Shown piece after piece: positions 1-8,493 of a DNA stretch of 32,967 nt. The notes under the pieces were generated by a model, which did no database searches, was not told the DNA's origin, and saw nothing but the letters and a program-made list of their open reading frames with translations. This stretch comes from an uncultured Bacteroidales bacterium (lineage in GTDB: Bacteria > Bacteroidota > Bacteroidia > Bacteroidales > JACABE01), in the NCBI GenBank assembly GCA_903899825.1, contig CAIUKU010000416.1, positions 1 to 32,967 on the forward strand, in the 5' to 3' direction. Position numbers and translations under genes: made by a program. Every line of letters starts with the position of its first letter. The first letter of the stretch is position 1.

Positions 1-140
1 CAAGATACAGTTTGAAAAACAGCTGACAAATTTGTGTTTTAGGCGGTACAGTTTGCCGCGGAATAGGTGGACCAGTTTACTGCGGAATGTGAGGACCACT
101 TTGCCGCGGAATTAGTGGTACACTTTGCGCGGATTCTCCA
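1..140. mobile_element. Terminal end of an IS21-like insertion sequence (partial, cut by window edge)
   Basis: The stretch contains imperfect direct repeats of roughly GTGGTACAGTTTGCCGCGGAAT. The GCGGAAT core recurs at 58-64, 82-88 and 106-112, an exact 24-bp spacing, with a degenerate fourth copy (GCGGATT) at 129-135. Arrays of repeated transposase-binding sites at the ends are characteristic of IS21-family elements, and this type of repeat is familiar from Bacteroidota IS21 ends (established knowledge, recalled, not searched). The element would end near 140, where CA could be the terminal dinucleotide. Sequence downstream reads as an open protein frame without a start, so the insertion probably disrupted a gene. 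The transposase genes would lie left of the window. Family assignment is inferred from the repeat pattern only. Confidence 0.65.
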
Positions 141-569
141 CCAGTTACACCTCCGACAAATAATCCTTCAGCTGCAATTACCTTCAATGACGGTTTAGCT
201 GTTGCAGTAGATTCTGCCAATGCCGTAATTTATAGTACCAATCCCACAGGAAGCGGAATGCAAAGAGAAATTGATATTTATGCTTTTAAGGGAGGAATGC
301 AGGTGCTGGAATTTCATTTTTTGCCTAAACCAGGTATACAGCCTGTTTCACAGGATTTTAATTCAGCCTGGCTGACCTATATAACCAACAATGGAGCATC
401 TTTTCCTTCTGATTATTATCACTGTGTTTCAGGAAATTTCAATCTCACAACTTGCGATACTATTGCCAATAAAATTATTGGCAGCTTTAATTTTATTGGA
501 AATAATGGAACAAGCAATAAATCGATTACAGCAGGAACCATTAATATAAATACTTTGAAAAGAAATTAA
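141..569 (+). pseudogene. 3' remnant of a secreted or lipoprotein gene truncated by the insertion element
   Basis: The frame that ends at 567-569 stays open leftward through 258 (the first internal ATG) up to the repeat array; an in-frame stop lies at 90-92. It begins with a Pro/Thr/Asn-rich linker (PVTPPTNNPSAA), a typical spacer after a lipoprotein anchor, followed by a beta-strand-rich domain with G-F-F-like strands near the end (GSFNFIGNNG). No signal peptide, start codon or ribosome-binding region remains. I read it as the C-terminal about 142 residues of a Bacteroidota exported protein whose 5' part was displaced by the insertion. The terminal strand pattern resembles DUF6252-type small lipoproteins, but that resemblance is weak. 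Function unknown. Confidence 0.6.
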
Positions 570-621
570 GCAGGCTACAGCCAAGCCCAAAGTAGGCTGT
601 GACTATATTTGCGTTAATCAA

Positions 622-662
622 CAAGCCCAGAAAAAAATTATTTTCCGGGCTTGTAACTTTTA
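622..662 (+). terminator. Rho-independent terminator after the truncated gene
   Basis: Inverted repeat CAAGCCC (622-628) / GGGCTTG (647-653), extended by an imperfect A/T-rich inner stem and followed by a T-rich run. It lies about 50 bp past the stop at 569. A smaller hairpin ACAGCC/GGCTGT lies just upstream (577-600). Confidence 0.65.
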
Positions 663-730
663 TATCATGCTATTGATAATAAAGTAATTACAATATTTTT
701 TTAATAGCAATTCATTTATCATAAAAATTA

Positions 731-1450
731 TTACTCTTTCAGTTTCATATTATGAAACACATTGGTAACATCTTCGTCTTCCTCCAGTTTTTCAAGTAAT
801 TTATCAACTTCTAACTGTTGTTCAGCGCTTACTTCTTTCATTTCTGTGGGTATACGTTCAAATTCAAAAGTTGAAATTGTAAAGGCATTTTCTTCAAGGT
901 ATTTCTGGATAGGACCAAAAGAAGTAAACTCGGCATAAATCATAATGAACTGATCTTCTTCAAATACATCTTCGGCACCAAAATCTATGAGGTCGAATTC
1001 GAGTTCTTCCAGATTGATGCCTTCTTTCTTTTCTACTTTAAAAGAACATTTGCGTTCAAATAAATAATCCAGCATACCAGTTGTTCCTAAGCTTCCGTTG
1101 TATTTATTAAAATAACTACGGACATTGGCAACTGTTCTTACCGGATTGTCAGTGGCAGTTTCTACCAATATGGCCACACCAAAGGCTGCTTTACCTTCGT
1201 AAACCATTTCTTTGTAGTCTTTGGTATCTTTTTCAGTAGCTTTTTTAATGGCTCTTTCAACATTTTCCCTGGGCATATTCTCCGACTTCGCATTCTGAAT
1301 CAACAGTCTTAAACGAGGATTGGTATGAGGATCTCCACCACCGGCTTTGGCAGCCATGGTTATTTCTCTTCCTAATTTAGTGAATACTTTGGCCATATTG
1401 CCCCAGCGTTTAAACTTACGCGCTTTACGAAACTCAAATGCTCTTCCCAT
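731..1450 (-). CDS. yebC: YebC/PmpR-TACO1 family protein
   Basis: 239 residues, the normal length for the family. It opens with the family signature MGRAFEFRKARK followed by a W-G-N-M-A-K-x-F-T-K-L-G-R-E-I stretch, then a glycine-rich turn (AKAGGGDPHTNPRLR) and the conserved NMPRENVERAIKKA helix. Family members bind DNA or assist translation. Recent work on the family links it to relief of ribosome pausing at proline stretches, while older annotations call it a transcriptional regulator. The start is well placed: a TAATTTTG -7 element lies 24-31 bp upstream on the minus strand. The neighbour upstream is a peptidase gene on the same strand but with its own terminator, so yebC is probably monocistronic. 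Nothing unusual in the protein. Confidence 0.95.
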   Translation of the reverse strand: MGRAFEFRKARKFKRWGNMAKVFTKLGREITMAAKAGGGDPHTNPRLRLLIQNAKSENMPRENVERAIKKATEKDTKDYKEMVYEGKAAFGVAILVETATDNPVRTVANVRSYFNKYNGSLGTTGMLDYLFERKCSFKVEKKEGINLEELEFDLIDFGAEDVFEEDQFIMIYAEFTSFGPIQKYLEENAFTISTFEFERIPTEMKEVSAEQQLEVDKLLEKLEEDEDVTNVFHNMKLKE

Positions 1451-1473
1451 AATACTCTGTTTTTTATTTTTTG

Positions 1474-1481
1474 CAAAATTA
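1474..1481 (-). promoter_or_regulatory. Bacteroidota -7 element for yebC
   Basis: Minus-strand TAATTTTG matches TAnnTTTG, 23 bp before the ATG at 1450. No clear -33 TTTG was picked out. Confidence 0.5.
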
Positions 1482-1677
1482 AGAATGATATTATATTTGC
1501 AATGATATTATTTGAATAATTTTTGATTCAACTTTACCAAAATAGATAATCTTAATACTATTAGCATCTTCAGCTTTTTCAACCCACCGGTCTTATATGT
1601 GTAAATTTCAAATTTTAATTAATAAACATCAACCTAATTTCAGTTTATTAATTGGAGTTTTCCGCTTTAAAAAAAAT

Positions 1678-1713
1678 AAAAAGGAGTTGTCAAAAAAATG
1701 ACAACTCCTTTTT
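1678..1713 (-). terminator. Strong hairpin terminator of the S9 peptidase gene
   Basis: Perfect 15-bp inverted repeat (1678-1692 / 1699-1713) around a six-A loop, core AGGAGTTGTCA/TGACAACTCCT. On the minus strand it lies 18 bp past the peptidase stop and runs into a long T tract. Confidence 0.85.
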
Positions 1714-1730
1714 ATTGATTCCTGTGTTTA

Positions 1731-3869
1731 TTACAAATTCTGTTTGTAATAATCGAAAATCTTACGGTACAAATGCGTACGATCCATACCACTTACATTG
1801 TGTTCGTGGGTTGGGTAAACAAAATAATCAAGCTGTTTCCCTAAATCAATACATTTTTTTAAAAAAGAAGAACTATGTTGTGGGACTACAGTATTATCCA
1901 CACCACCCTGTATAATAAGCAATTTGCCTTCTAATTTGTCAACATAATTCAGCAATGATGCATTTTTATAACCTTCAGGGTTTTGCTCAGGTGTATCCAT
2001 GTATCTTTCACCGTACATGATTTCGTACCATTTCCAGTCAATTACAGGTCCACCTGCAGTGGCTACCTTAAATACTCCAGGGTTTTTCAGTTTCATCGAA
2101 ATACTCATAAAACCTCCATAACTCCATCCATCCACACCCATGCGTTCAGTATCAATAAAACTCAATGATTTTAGGTAGGCAACACCTTCCATTTGATCGG
2201 CTAATTCATTGGTTCCGCAATTGCGATGGATGGCACTTTCAAAAGCAAAGCCTCTGTTGGCAGAACCGCGATTGTCCATTGTAAATACTACATAGCCTTG
2301 CTGTGCAAGAAAATTAAAAAACAAATTTCCACCACCTAACCATGAATTGGTAACCAGCTGTGCATGTGGACCGCCATAAACATAAATGATGACAGGGTAT
2401 TTTTTGCCTGCATCAAAATTAGCAGGTTTTATCAAACGACAATACAAATCTGTACCGTCTTTGGCTTTAATCGTCAACATTTGTGTTTCACCTAAGTTAT
2501 ATTCTTTTAACGGATTATTATCTTCTAAAATAGTTTGAATTGTTTTAGCTTCTGCATTAATAACAACTGTTTTACGGCTAATTTCAGTGTTACTGAATAC
2601 ATCCAGGATATAATTGCCGTTTTTATCGATGGTAGGATAGTGAGTACCTTTAATGGTGGTAATTAATTTAATATCCGATGATTTAATGTCAACAACATAA
2701 ATATCGTTGTCCAAAGGGCTTTCTTTGGTAGCCGAAATAAATACTTTATTTCCTTTTGCATCAAAACCTTCAATATCTTTCACCATCCAATTGCCTTTGG
2801 TTAGTTGTTTTATAAGCTTCCCTTCGGTGTTGTATAAATAAATGTGATTGTAACCATCTCTTTCACTCAACCATAAAAACTCATTCGGTTTAGATTTCAG
2901 AAAAAACATACCATTTTCAGGTTCCACATATTTTTCGTTCTTTTCTTCGAACAAAGTACTGATAAATGCTCCACTGATCACATCGTATTTATTTAATTTC
3001 ATGTGATTTTGATCGCGGTTCAATACAGCAATGTAAACATATTTCTCATCAGGGCTCCAGCTGATATTTGTAAGGTATTGTTCGGCTGGTTCTCCTGTTT
3101 TCAGGAAAACGGTTTTCTGAGTAATAGGATCAAAAATACCTACCATTACATGATGGCTTTTCATTCCTGCCATTGGATATTTTATGTTTTTTAATTCAGC
3201 AACACGGGGTTCAATATCTACCAGTGGATAATCAGTTACCATGGTTTCGTCCATGCGGTAATAAGCCAGTAAATTGCCCTTGGAAGACCAGAATGTGCCT
3301 TTCTTGATTCCAAATTCATTGCGATGTACCGTTTGACCATTTACGATCCCTTTGTCTTTGTCTTCAGTAACAGTAAGTTCTGTTCCTCTGTAAGATACAA
3401 ATAGATTGTTATCAATCGTATAAGCGATATTGTAAGTATTGGGTTCAACATCTATATTTTCAGCAATTTCAGGATATTTGTTCAATTCCGAAACTTCTTT
3501 TTTTACAATGTCATAATTAAATAACTTATTGCTGTGCGTAAAAGTAAAATTGGTCTTATTCACCCAGTTGACAGCGGGGAATCGTTTGATTTCCTTTTCG
3601 GTGAAAGCTTTGATGCCCTTATTGATCGCTTCCAAATCGAGTATACTGTCTTTTTGGGTGGTTTTTACATTGCCTTTTACCAGTTTATTGTTGGCAATCC
3701 AGGTATAATTGCCATTTTCGTCCTGCCACTGAAGGTTATTGAGTGAAGTTGGATACAATTTACGATTGCTAATCAGTTCATCCAGTTTTAATTGTTTGGT
3801 TTGTGCGGATAATACGCTGGTAACGAACAATAAAACAGTCAGTAAACATAATTTATTGAATTTTTCCAT
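1731..3869 (-). CDS. S9 family serine peptidase, dipeptidyl peptidase IV-like
   Basis: 712 residues with an N-terminal signal peptide (hydrophobic core about 8-20, ending SAQ), so the protein is exported, most likely to the periplasm. Residues about 100-450 are the DPPIV N-terminal beta-propeller (repeated strands, e.g. ISWSPDEKYVYIA). The C-terminal alpha/beta hydrolase domain carries the S9 nucleophile motif GWSYGGF with Ser583, an Asp in QGGVDNTV (Asp658) and a His in YPTHEHNV (His690), which form a complete triad. DPP4 enzymes remove X-Pro or X-Ala dipeptides from peptide N-termini, consistent with peptide scavenging. Length is typical for the family. The gene stands alone between a 471-bp gene-less region upstream and its own terminator downstream. 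Exact substrate preference cannot be read from the sequence. Confidence 0.93.
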   Translation of the reverse strand: MEKFNKLCLLTVLLFVTSVLSAQTKQLKLDELISNRKLYPTSLNNLQWQDENGNYTWIANNKLVKGNVKTTQKDSILDLEAINKGIKAFTEKEIKRFPAVNWVNKTNFTFTHSNKLFNYDIVKKEVSELNKYPEIAENIDVEPNTYNIAYTIDNNLFVSYRGTELTVTEDKDKGIVNGQTVHRNEFGIKKGTFWSSKGNLLAYYRMDETMVTDYPLVDIEPRVAELKNIKYPMAGMKSHHVMVGIFDPITQKTVFLKTGEPAEQYLTNISWSPDEKYVYIAVLNRDQNHMKLNKYDVISGAFISTLFEEKNEKYVEPENGMFFLKSKPNEFLWLSERDGYNHIYLYNTEGKLIKQLTKGNWMVKDIEGFDAKGNKVFISATKESPLDNDIYVVDIKSSDIKLITTIKGTHYPTIDKNGNYILDVFSNTEISRKTVVINAEAKTIQTILEDNNPLKEYNLGETQMLTIKAKDGTDLYCRLIKPANFDAGKKYPVIIYVYGGPHAQLVTNSWLGGGNLFFNFLAQQGYVVFTMDNRGSANRGFAFESAIHRNCGTNELADQMEGVAYLKSLSFIDTERMGVDGWSYGGFMSISMKLKNPGVFKVATAGGPVIDWKWYEIMYGERYMDTPEQNPEGYKNASLLNYVDKLEGKLLIIQGGVDNTVVPQHSSSFLKKCIDLGKQLDYFVYPTHEHNVSGMDRTHLYRKIFDYYKQNL

Positions 3870-4340
3870 CTGAAGATTATAAATTTAAAATGAGTCTGCT
3901 AAAATAAAGAAATTTCTGCGAAGAGAAATGATAAAAAGGATATATTCGATAAAACTGCTGTTTTGGACGATGAAATTGTACAGGCTGAGAATTCTATTAT
4001 ATTGTTAATCTGCCAATTAACATTAAATCAATACTTATCCATTTGCTTACATAGCTATATATTTATAATATGCTGTTGTATAGTATAATGGGAGATAACT
4101 CTATTATTTTTAAGACAATGAATGGCAACCAGAATGATTAAACAAATAATTCCTTTTAAATACAACAGATTACAATAAAAAACTGTATAAATAGTAAAGA
4201 AAAAAAGAGTAAAAAAAGCAGACCTTAGTTATAAATTATGCACAATACAACATTATTTACTTTAGCTCAATAGCTTTGAGTTTTAACTTCAGGTTCACGA
4301 GCTACTTTACAAACTTTATAGACTTTATGAACTTTACAAA
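3870..4340. other. Gene-less intergenic region between mreB and the S9 peptidase
   Basis: About 470 bp, very AT-rich, with no plausible coding frame. It contains a 9-bp tandem repeat next to the mreB stop (listed separately) and presumably the peptidase promoter, for which no clear TAnnTTTG match was found. There is no strong hairpin terminator for mreB and no mreC/mreD gene. Confidence 0.7.
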
Positions 4341-4348
4341 CTACTTGA
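4304..4348. repeat. 9-bp tandem repeat abutting the mreB stop codon
   Basis: Five consecutive 9-mers: ACTTTACAA, ACTTTATAG, ACTTTATGA, ACTTTACAA and a degenerate ACTACTTGA. The last unit overlaps the mreB stop (4341-4343). The period is a multiple of three, so on the minus strand it would encode a repeated K-V-(H/Y/C)-like tripeptide if translated, but it sits after the stop. Confidence 0.75.
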
Positions 4349-5363
4349 TAAGAAAAGTAAATTTATCAAAGTTTTTCAAAGCGATACCGGTACCACGAGC
4401 CACTGCTCTTAAAGGATCTTCGGCAACATGTACAGTAAGTTTTGTTTTTTGGGCGATACGTTTATCAAGGCCTCTCAGCATAGAGCCTCCGCCGGCAAGG
4501 TAAATACCTGTACAGTAAATATCAGCACATAATTCCGGAGGTGTCATTTCGAGAGCATTTAAAATAGCTGCTTCTATTTTAGAAATAGATTTATCGAGAC
4601 AATGTGCAATTTCTGTATAATTTACAACGACTTCCCTGGGTGTACCTGTAAGCATATCCCTGCCCTGAACCGCGAAATCTTCGGGTGGATTTTCAAGTTC
4701 GGGAATGGCAGAACCCACTTCAATCTTGATTCTTTCAGCTGTACGCTCTCCAATGATGACATTGTGCTGTTTACGCAAATGTTCTTCAATGTCCTGGTTA
4801 AAATCGTCACCTGCAATACGGATAGATTTGTTACAAACTATACCACCCAGGGCAATTACCGCTATTTCACTGGTACCACCTCCGATGTCAATCACCATGT
4901 TTCCGTTTGGTTCCAGTACATCAATACCTATCCCGATAGCAGCAGCCATAGGTTCATGTATTAATTTTACTTCTTTGGCACCTGCTTGTTCTGCAGAATC
5001 TCTTACGGCTCTTTCTTCCACTTCGGTAATACCGGATGGAATACAGATTACCATTTTCAGGGCTGGTGGGAAAAGTGGCTTTTTAGGGCTTATCATTTTG
5101 ATCATTTCCCTGATCATGTATTCAGCAGACTGAAAATCAGCAATTACACCATCTCTCAACGGACGGATGGTTTTGATATTTTCGTGCGTTTTGCCGTGCA
5201 TAAGCATGGCTTTTTTGCCAACTGCTATAATTTTTCCGCTTTGTCTGTCGATAGCTACAATAGAAGGTTCATCCACAACCACTTTGTCGTTATGGATTAT
5301 AATAGTGTTGGCTGTTCCTAAGTCAATTGCTATTTCTTTTGTTAAAAAAGAAAAAAGTCCCAT
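4341..5363 (-). CDS. mreB: Rod shape-determining protein MreB
   Basis: 340 residues, standard length. This bacterial actin homologue polymerises on the inner face of the cytoplasmic membrane and positions the elongation machinery for peptidoglycan synthesis. The actin-type ATPase motifs are all visible: phosphate-1 IDLGTANT (13-20), phosphate-2 DIGGGTSE (159-166) and adenosine motif LAGGGSML (289-296). The hydrophobic N-terminus MGLFSFL fits the membrane-binding amphipathic segment, supporting this start. It lies 75 bp downstream of purH on the same strand, so the two may be cotranscribed. In many Bacteroidota mreB leads an mreBCD-pbp2-rodA cluster; here no mreC follows. No changes in active-site residues seen. 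Confidence 0.97.
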   Translation of the reverse strand: MGLFSFLTKEIAIDLGTANTIIIHNDKVVVDEPSIVAIDRQSGKIIAVGKKAMLMHGKTHENIKTIRPLRDGVIADFQSAEYMIREMIKMISPKKPLFPPALKMVICIPSGITEVEERAVRDSAEQAGAKEVKLIHEPMAAAIGIGIDVLEPNGNMVIDIGGGTSEIAVIALGGIVCNKSIRIAGDDFNQDIEEHLRKQHNVIIGERTAERIKIEVGSAIPELENPPEDFAVQGRDMLTGTPREVVVNYTEIAHCLDKSISKIEAAILNALEMTPPELCADIYCTGIYLAGGGSMLRGLDKRIAQKTKLTVHVAEDPLRAVARGTGIALKNFDKFTFLIK

Positions 5364-5438
5364 ATTTTTTTTATTTATTTCTGATTTAAACGATATACCT
5401 TACGTAAAATCAGAAAATTAGTTACAATAATTAATTGA

Positions 5439-6956
5439 TCAATGTTTAAAATGCCTGTTTCCGGTCAAAACCATTGACAGATGATTTTGATTGCAGAAGT
5501 CAATGCTATCCTGATCTTTCACCGAACCACCCGGCTGTATAACAGCATTAATCCCTTCATTGCTTGCAATTTCAACACAATCAGCAAAAGGGAAAAAAGC
5601 ATCAGAAGCCATTACCGCTCCATTCAACTCAAACCCAAAGTTTTTTGCCTTGGCAATGGCCTGCTTCAATGCATCAACTCTTGAGGTCTGTCCGACCCCA
5701 CTTGCGAGCAATTGTTTATTCTTTACAAGAACGATGGCATTTGATTTTGTATGCTTTACAACTTTGTTGGCAAACAACATATCTGTTATCTGCGCATCAT
5801 TTGGTAATTGCTGTGTTACTGCTTTTAAATCTTCTGCCTTTTCGACTAAAATATCTCTTTTTTGAGCGATAACACCATTTAATATTGTTTTGAATTGCTT
5901 GTCATTCAATACAAAATCTTTTTTTTGCAAAATTATTCTATTTTTCTTAGATTTTAGTATTTCTAAGGCATTATTTTCGTAATCCGCTGCAATTATTATT
6001 TCAAAGAACAATTTATTGATTTCAACTGCGGTTTTTTCGTCTAAAACCTGATTGCATATCAATACTCCTCCAAATGCAGAAACAGGATCTGCAGCAAGAG
6101 CTGCCTTCCATGCATCAATAAGTGCAGGGCGGGATGCTATTCCACAGGCATTGTTGTGTTTGATAACGGCAAATGTAGTTTCATCAAAATCGTTGATCAA
6201 AGCAATGGCAGCATCAATATCCAGCATATTGTTATAAGAAATTTCCTTGCCATGAAGCTGATTGAAATAATCAGCTATATTCCCATGAAAAACTGCCTCT
6301 TGGTGAGGATTTTCACCATACCTCAATGAATTGGTTTGTAAAATACTTTGTTTAAAAACCTGAATTTGAGCATCTTTGTTGAAATAATTAAAAATATGGG
6401 TATCGTAATCCGAAGTGACATTAAAAGCTTTGGCTGCAAATAATTTTCGGTCGGACAACTCAGTATGTCCTTGTTTTTTGTTCAGCAATAATAACAAATC
6501 AGCATATTCAGCTTCGGAAGGAACGATAACAACATCTTTAAAATTTTTGGCAGCGGCACGTATCAGTGAAATACCACCGATATCAATTTTTTCGATAATT
6601 TCAGCTTCAATTGTGGTAGAAGCAACCGTTTTTTCAAAAGGATATAAATCAACAATCACCAGATCAATTTCCGGAATTCCGTATTCTTTTAGCTGTTCTA
6701 AATCTGAAGCCAATTCCCTTCTGCCAAGTATGCCTCCAAATATTTTAGGATGCAGTGTTTTAACCCTTCCACCCAGAATTGAAGGGTAAGAGGTCAACGT
6801 CTCCACTGCTACAGCATCGAAGCCCAATTGTTTAATATAATCAAAAGTACCACCCGTTGAAAATATTTTTACATTTAATTCGTTTAATTTTCTAATAATG
6901 GGCGCTATGCCCTCCTTTGAATATACTGAAATGAGTGCACTGTTTATTTTTTTCAT
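5439..6956 (-). CDS. purH: Bifunctional AICAR transformylase / IMP cyclohydrolase
   Basis: 505 residues, full length. Catalyses the last two steps of de novo purine synthesis: formyl transfer from 10-formyl-THF to AICAR, then ring closure to IMP, in the cytoplasm. The N-terminal MGS-like cyclohydrolase domain (1 to about 190) shows STGGT (33-37) and the GGRVKTLHP loop (62-70). The C-terminal transformylase domain shows RYGENPHQ (212-219), the catalytic Lys-His motif KHNNACG (266-272) and SDAFFPFAD (451-459). The start ATG follows an AT-rich leader. The gene is divergent from the permease gene at 7117 and just upstream of mreB. Complete, with no anomalies. Confidence 0.97.
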   Translation of the reverse strand: MKKINSALISVYSKEGIAPIIRKLNELNVKIFSTGGTFDYIKQLGFDAVAVETLTSYPSILGGRVKTLHPKIFGGILGRRELASDLEQLKEYGIPEIDLVIVDLYPFEKTVASTTIEAEIIEKIDIGGISLIRAAAKNFKDVVIVPSEAEYADLLLLLNKKQGHTELSDRKLFAAKAFNVTSDYDTHIFNYFNKDAQIQVFKQSILQTNSLRYGENPHQEAVFHGNIADYFNQLHGKEISYNNMLDIDAAIALINDFDETTFAVIKHNNACGIASRPALIDAWKAALAADPVSAFGGVLICNQVLDEKTAVEINKLFFEIIIAADYENNALEILKSKKNRIILQKKDFVLNDKQFKTILNGVIAQKRDILVEKAEDLKAVTQQLPNDAQITDMLFANKVVKHTKSNAIVLVKNKQLLASGVGQTSRVDALKQAIAKAKNFGFELNGAVMASDAFFPFADCVEIASNEGINAVIQPGGSVKDQDSIDFCNQNHLSMVLTGNRHFKH

Positions 6957-7116
6957 TTATTAAAACATTTAAAACTGAAAATCAGATATGTATAAAATAA
7001 TTTTTATTTTGCAATTTTATTAAAAAATTAGTTCAAATACCAATTTATTTTCATATAAATGTATAATTTTACAGATTATTAAACGATACCTTATCCTTAC
7101 AATTCAATTTTAAGAA

Positions 7117-8379
7117 ATGAGACAGAAGCTATTTATATTTGTCAGATTATTCAGGGAAAGTTATTTGTTTGCTTTTCAGGCCATCATCGCAAATAAATTA
7201 CGTACTATTCTTACGTTGTCAGGTATTACGATCGGGATTTTTTCAATTATATCCGTTTTTACTGTTTTTGATTCCCTCGAAAGCAAGATCAAAACCAGTA
7301 TTGATTCTTTGGGGGACAATGTTTTATTTGTACAAAAATGGCCCTGGGCTTTCGGGGGTGATTATCCCTGGTGGAAATACCTTAGCCGTCCGGTTGCAAA
7401 AATCAATGAACTTTCAGAAATTGAGAAAAGGAGCGAAGCCTATTATGCAGCAACATTTGTTGTAGGAAACACCAAAACTGTGAAATACAAAAACAATAGT
7501 GTTTCAAATGCTCAAATACTGGCTGTTTCAAAAGATTATGATAAGGTAATTACCATAAATATTGCTCAGGGCAGATATTTCACCATGAGCGAATCTGTAG
7601 GAGGAAGAGCCGTTGCAATTATAGGGAATGACATTGCAGAAAATATATTTTTTAATACCTCTGCTTTGGGTAAAGATATTACCGTTTTTGGCAGAAAAGC
7701 CAATGTAGTAGGTGTCTTTAAAAAGGAAGGTGATGATATGTTCGGGCAAAGCAGTGACAATCAGGTGATGTTGCCTATCAATTTTGCCCGCAATGTAATG
7801 GATATCACCGACGAAAGCAATGATCCTTCAATAATTGTAAGAGCAAAGCCCAATGTCAGCAATGAAGAGTTAAAGGATGAACTTACCGGGATCATGCGCT
7901 CAGTGAGACGATTGAAACCATCTGCAGAAGATAATTTTGCAATTAACGAAATGAGTATGATTACCAAAGGTTTTGAAAGTATATTCAGCACCATTAGTAT
8001 TATAGGCTGGATAATTGGTGCTTTTTCATTAATTGTCGGTGGTTTTGGTATCGCAAATATTATGTTTGTTTCGGTAAAGGAAAGAACTGCAATTATCGGA
8101 ATTCAAAAATCTTTGGGTGCTAAAAATTATTTTATTTTGTTGCAATTTTTGTTCGAAGCTATTTTTCTATCACTCTTAGGTGGTGCTTTAGGCTTAATCA
8201 TTATTTTTGCCGGCACACTCATCGTAACTTATTCTTTTGATTTTACTTTAAGTTTAACTTTTGGAAATATTTTTTTAGGTTTAAGCGTTTCATTAATTAT
8301 TGGTTTAATTGCAGGGTTTATTCCCGCTTTTAGTGCCTCACGTTTAAATCCGGTGGATGCAATACGTTCTTCGAGTTAG
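7117..8379 (+). CDS. MacB/FtsX-like ABC transporter permease
   Basis: 420 residues with MacB-type topology: one N-terminal transmembrane helix (about 28-50, LRTILTLSGITIGIFSII), a large periplasmic domain (about 55-280), then three C-terminal helices (about 283-310, 335-365, 375-405). The end has the characteristic pattern PAFSASRLNPVDAIR. Such permeases pair with a LolD/MacB-like ATPase and work as mechanotransmission exporters or lipoprotein or peptide extractors; many Bacteroidota copies are annotated as efflux permeases. No ATPase or membrane-fusion protein gene is adjacent, so the partner must be elsewhere. The next gene is a lipoprotein 114 bp downstream. Substrate unknown. Confidence 0.88.
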   Translation: MRQKLFIFVRLFRESYLFAFQAIIANKLRTILTLSGITIGIFSIISVFTVFDSLESKIKTSIDSLGDNVLFVQKWPWAFGGDYPWWKYLSRPVAKINELSEIEKRSEAYYAATFVVGNTKTVKYKNNSVSNAQILAVSKDYDKVITINIAQGRYFTMSESVGGRAVAIIGNDIAENIFFNTSALGKDITVFGRKANVVGVFKKEGDDMFGQSSDNQVMLPINFARNVMDITDESNDPSIIVRAKPNVSNEELKDELTGIMRSVRRLKPSAEDNFAINEMSMITKGFESIFSTISIIGWIIGAFSLIVGGFGIANIMFVSVKERTAIIGIQKSLGAKNYFILLQFLFEAIFLSLLGGALGLIIIFAGTLIVTYSFDFTLSLTFGNIFLGLSVSLIIGLIAGFIPAFSASRLNPVDAIRSSS

Positions 8380-8493
8380 TTAATGCTTATTCGTTTTTTG
8401 ATCACTTCTAATTGATGTCCTTTTTTTCTTAAGAAGAAAAAGTTGGAAATAGTAAAATCTGCTTTTATTAAGAAATGTTTAAAATAGAAATTT

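Noticed and set aside
42-135. CRISPR-like array of short regularly spaced repeats
   Set aside because: Repeats are directly adjacent with a 24-bp period and no spacers; the pattern fits transposon-end binding sites.
4602-5133. Plus-strand frames of 111-142 residues antisense to mreB
   Set aside because: Shadow frames of a strongly conserved gene; no independent coding features.
5481-6789. Several plus-strand frames antisense to purH
   Set aside because: Shadows of the conserved purH gene.
8416-8440. A/T-rich palindrome (TTTTTCTT/AAGAAAAA) between the permease and DUF4837 genes
   Set aside because: Weak pairing and no GC core; not convincing as a terminator or operator.
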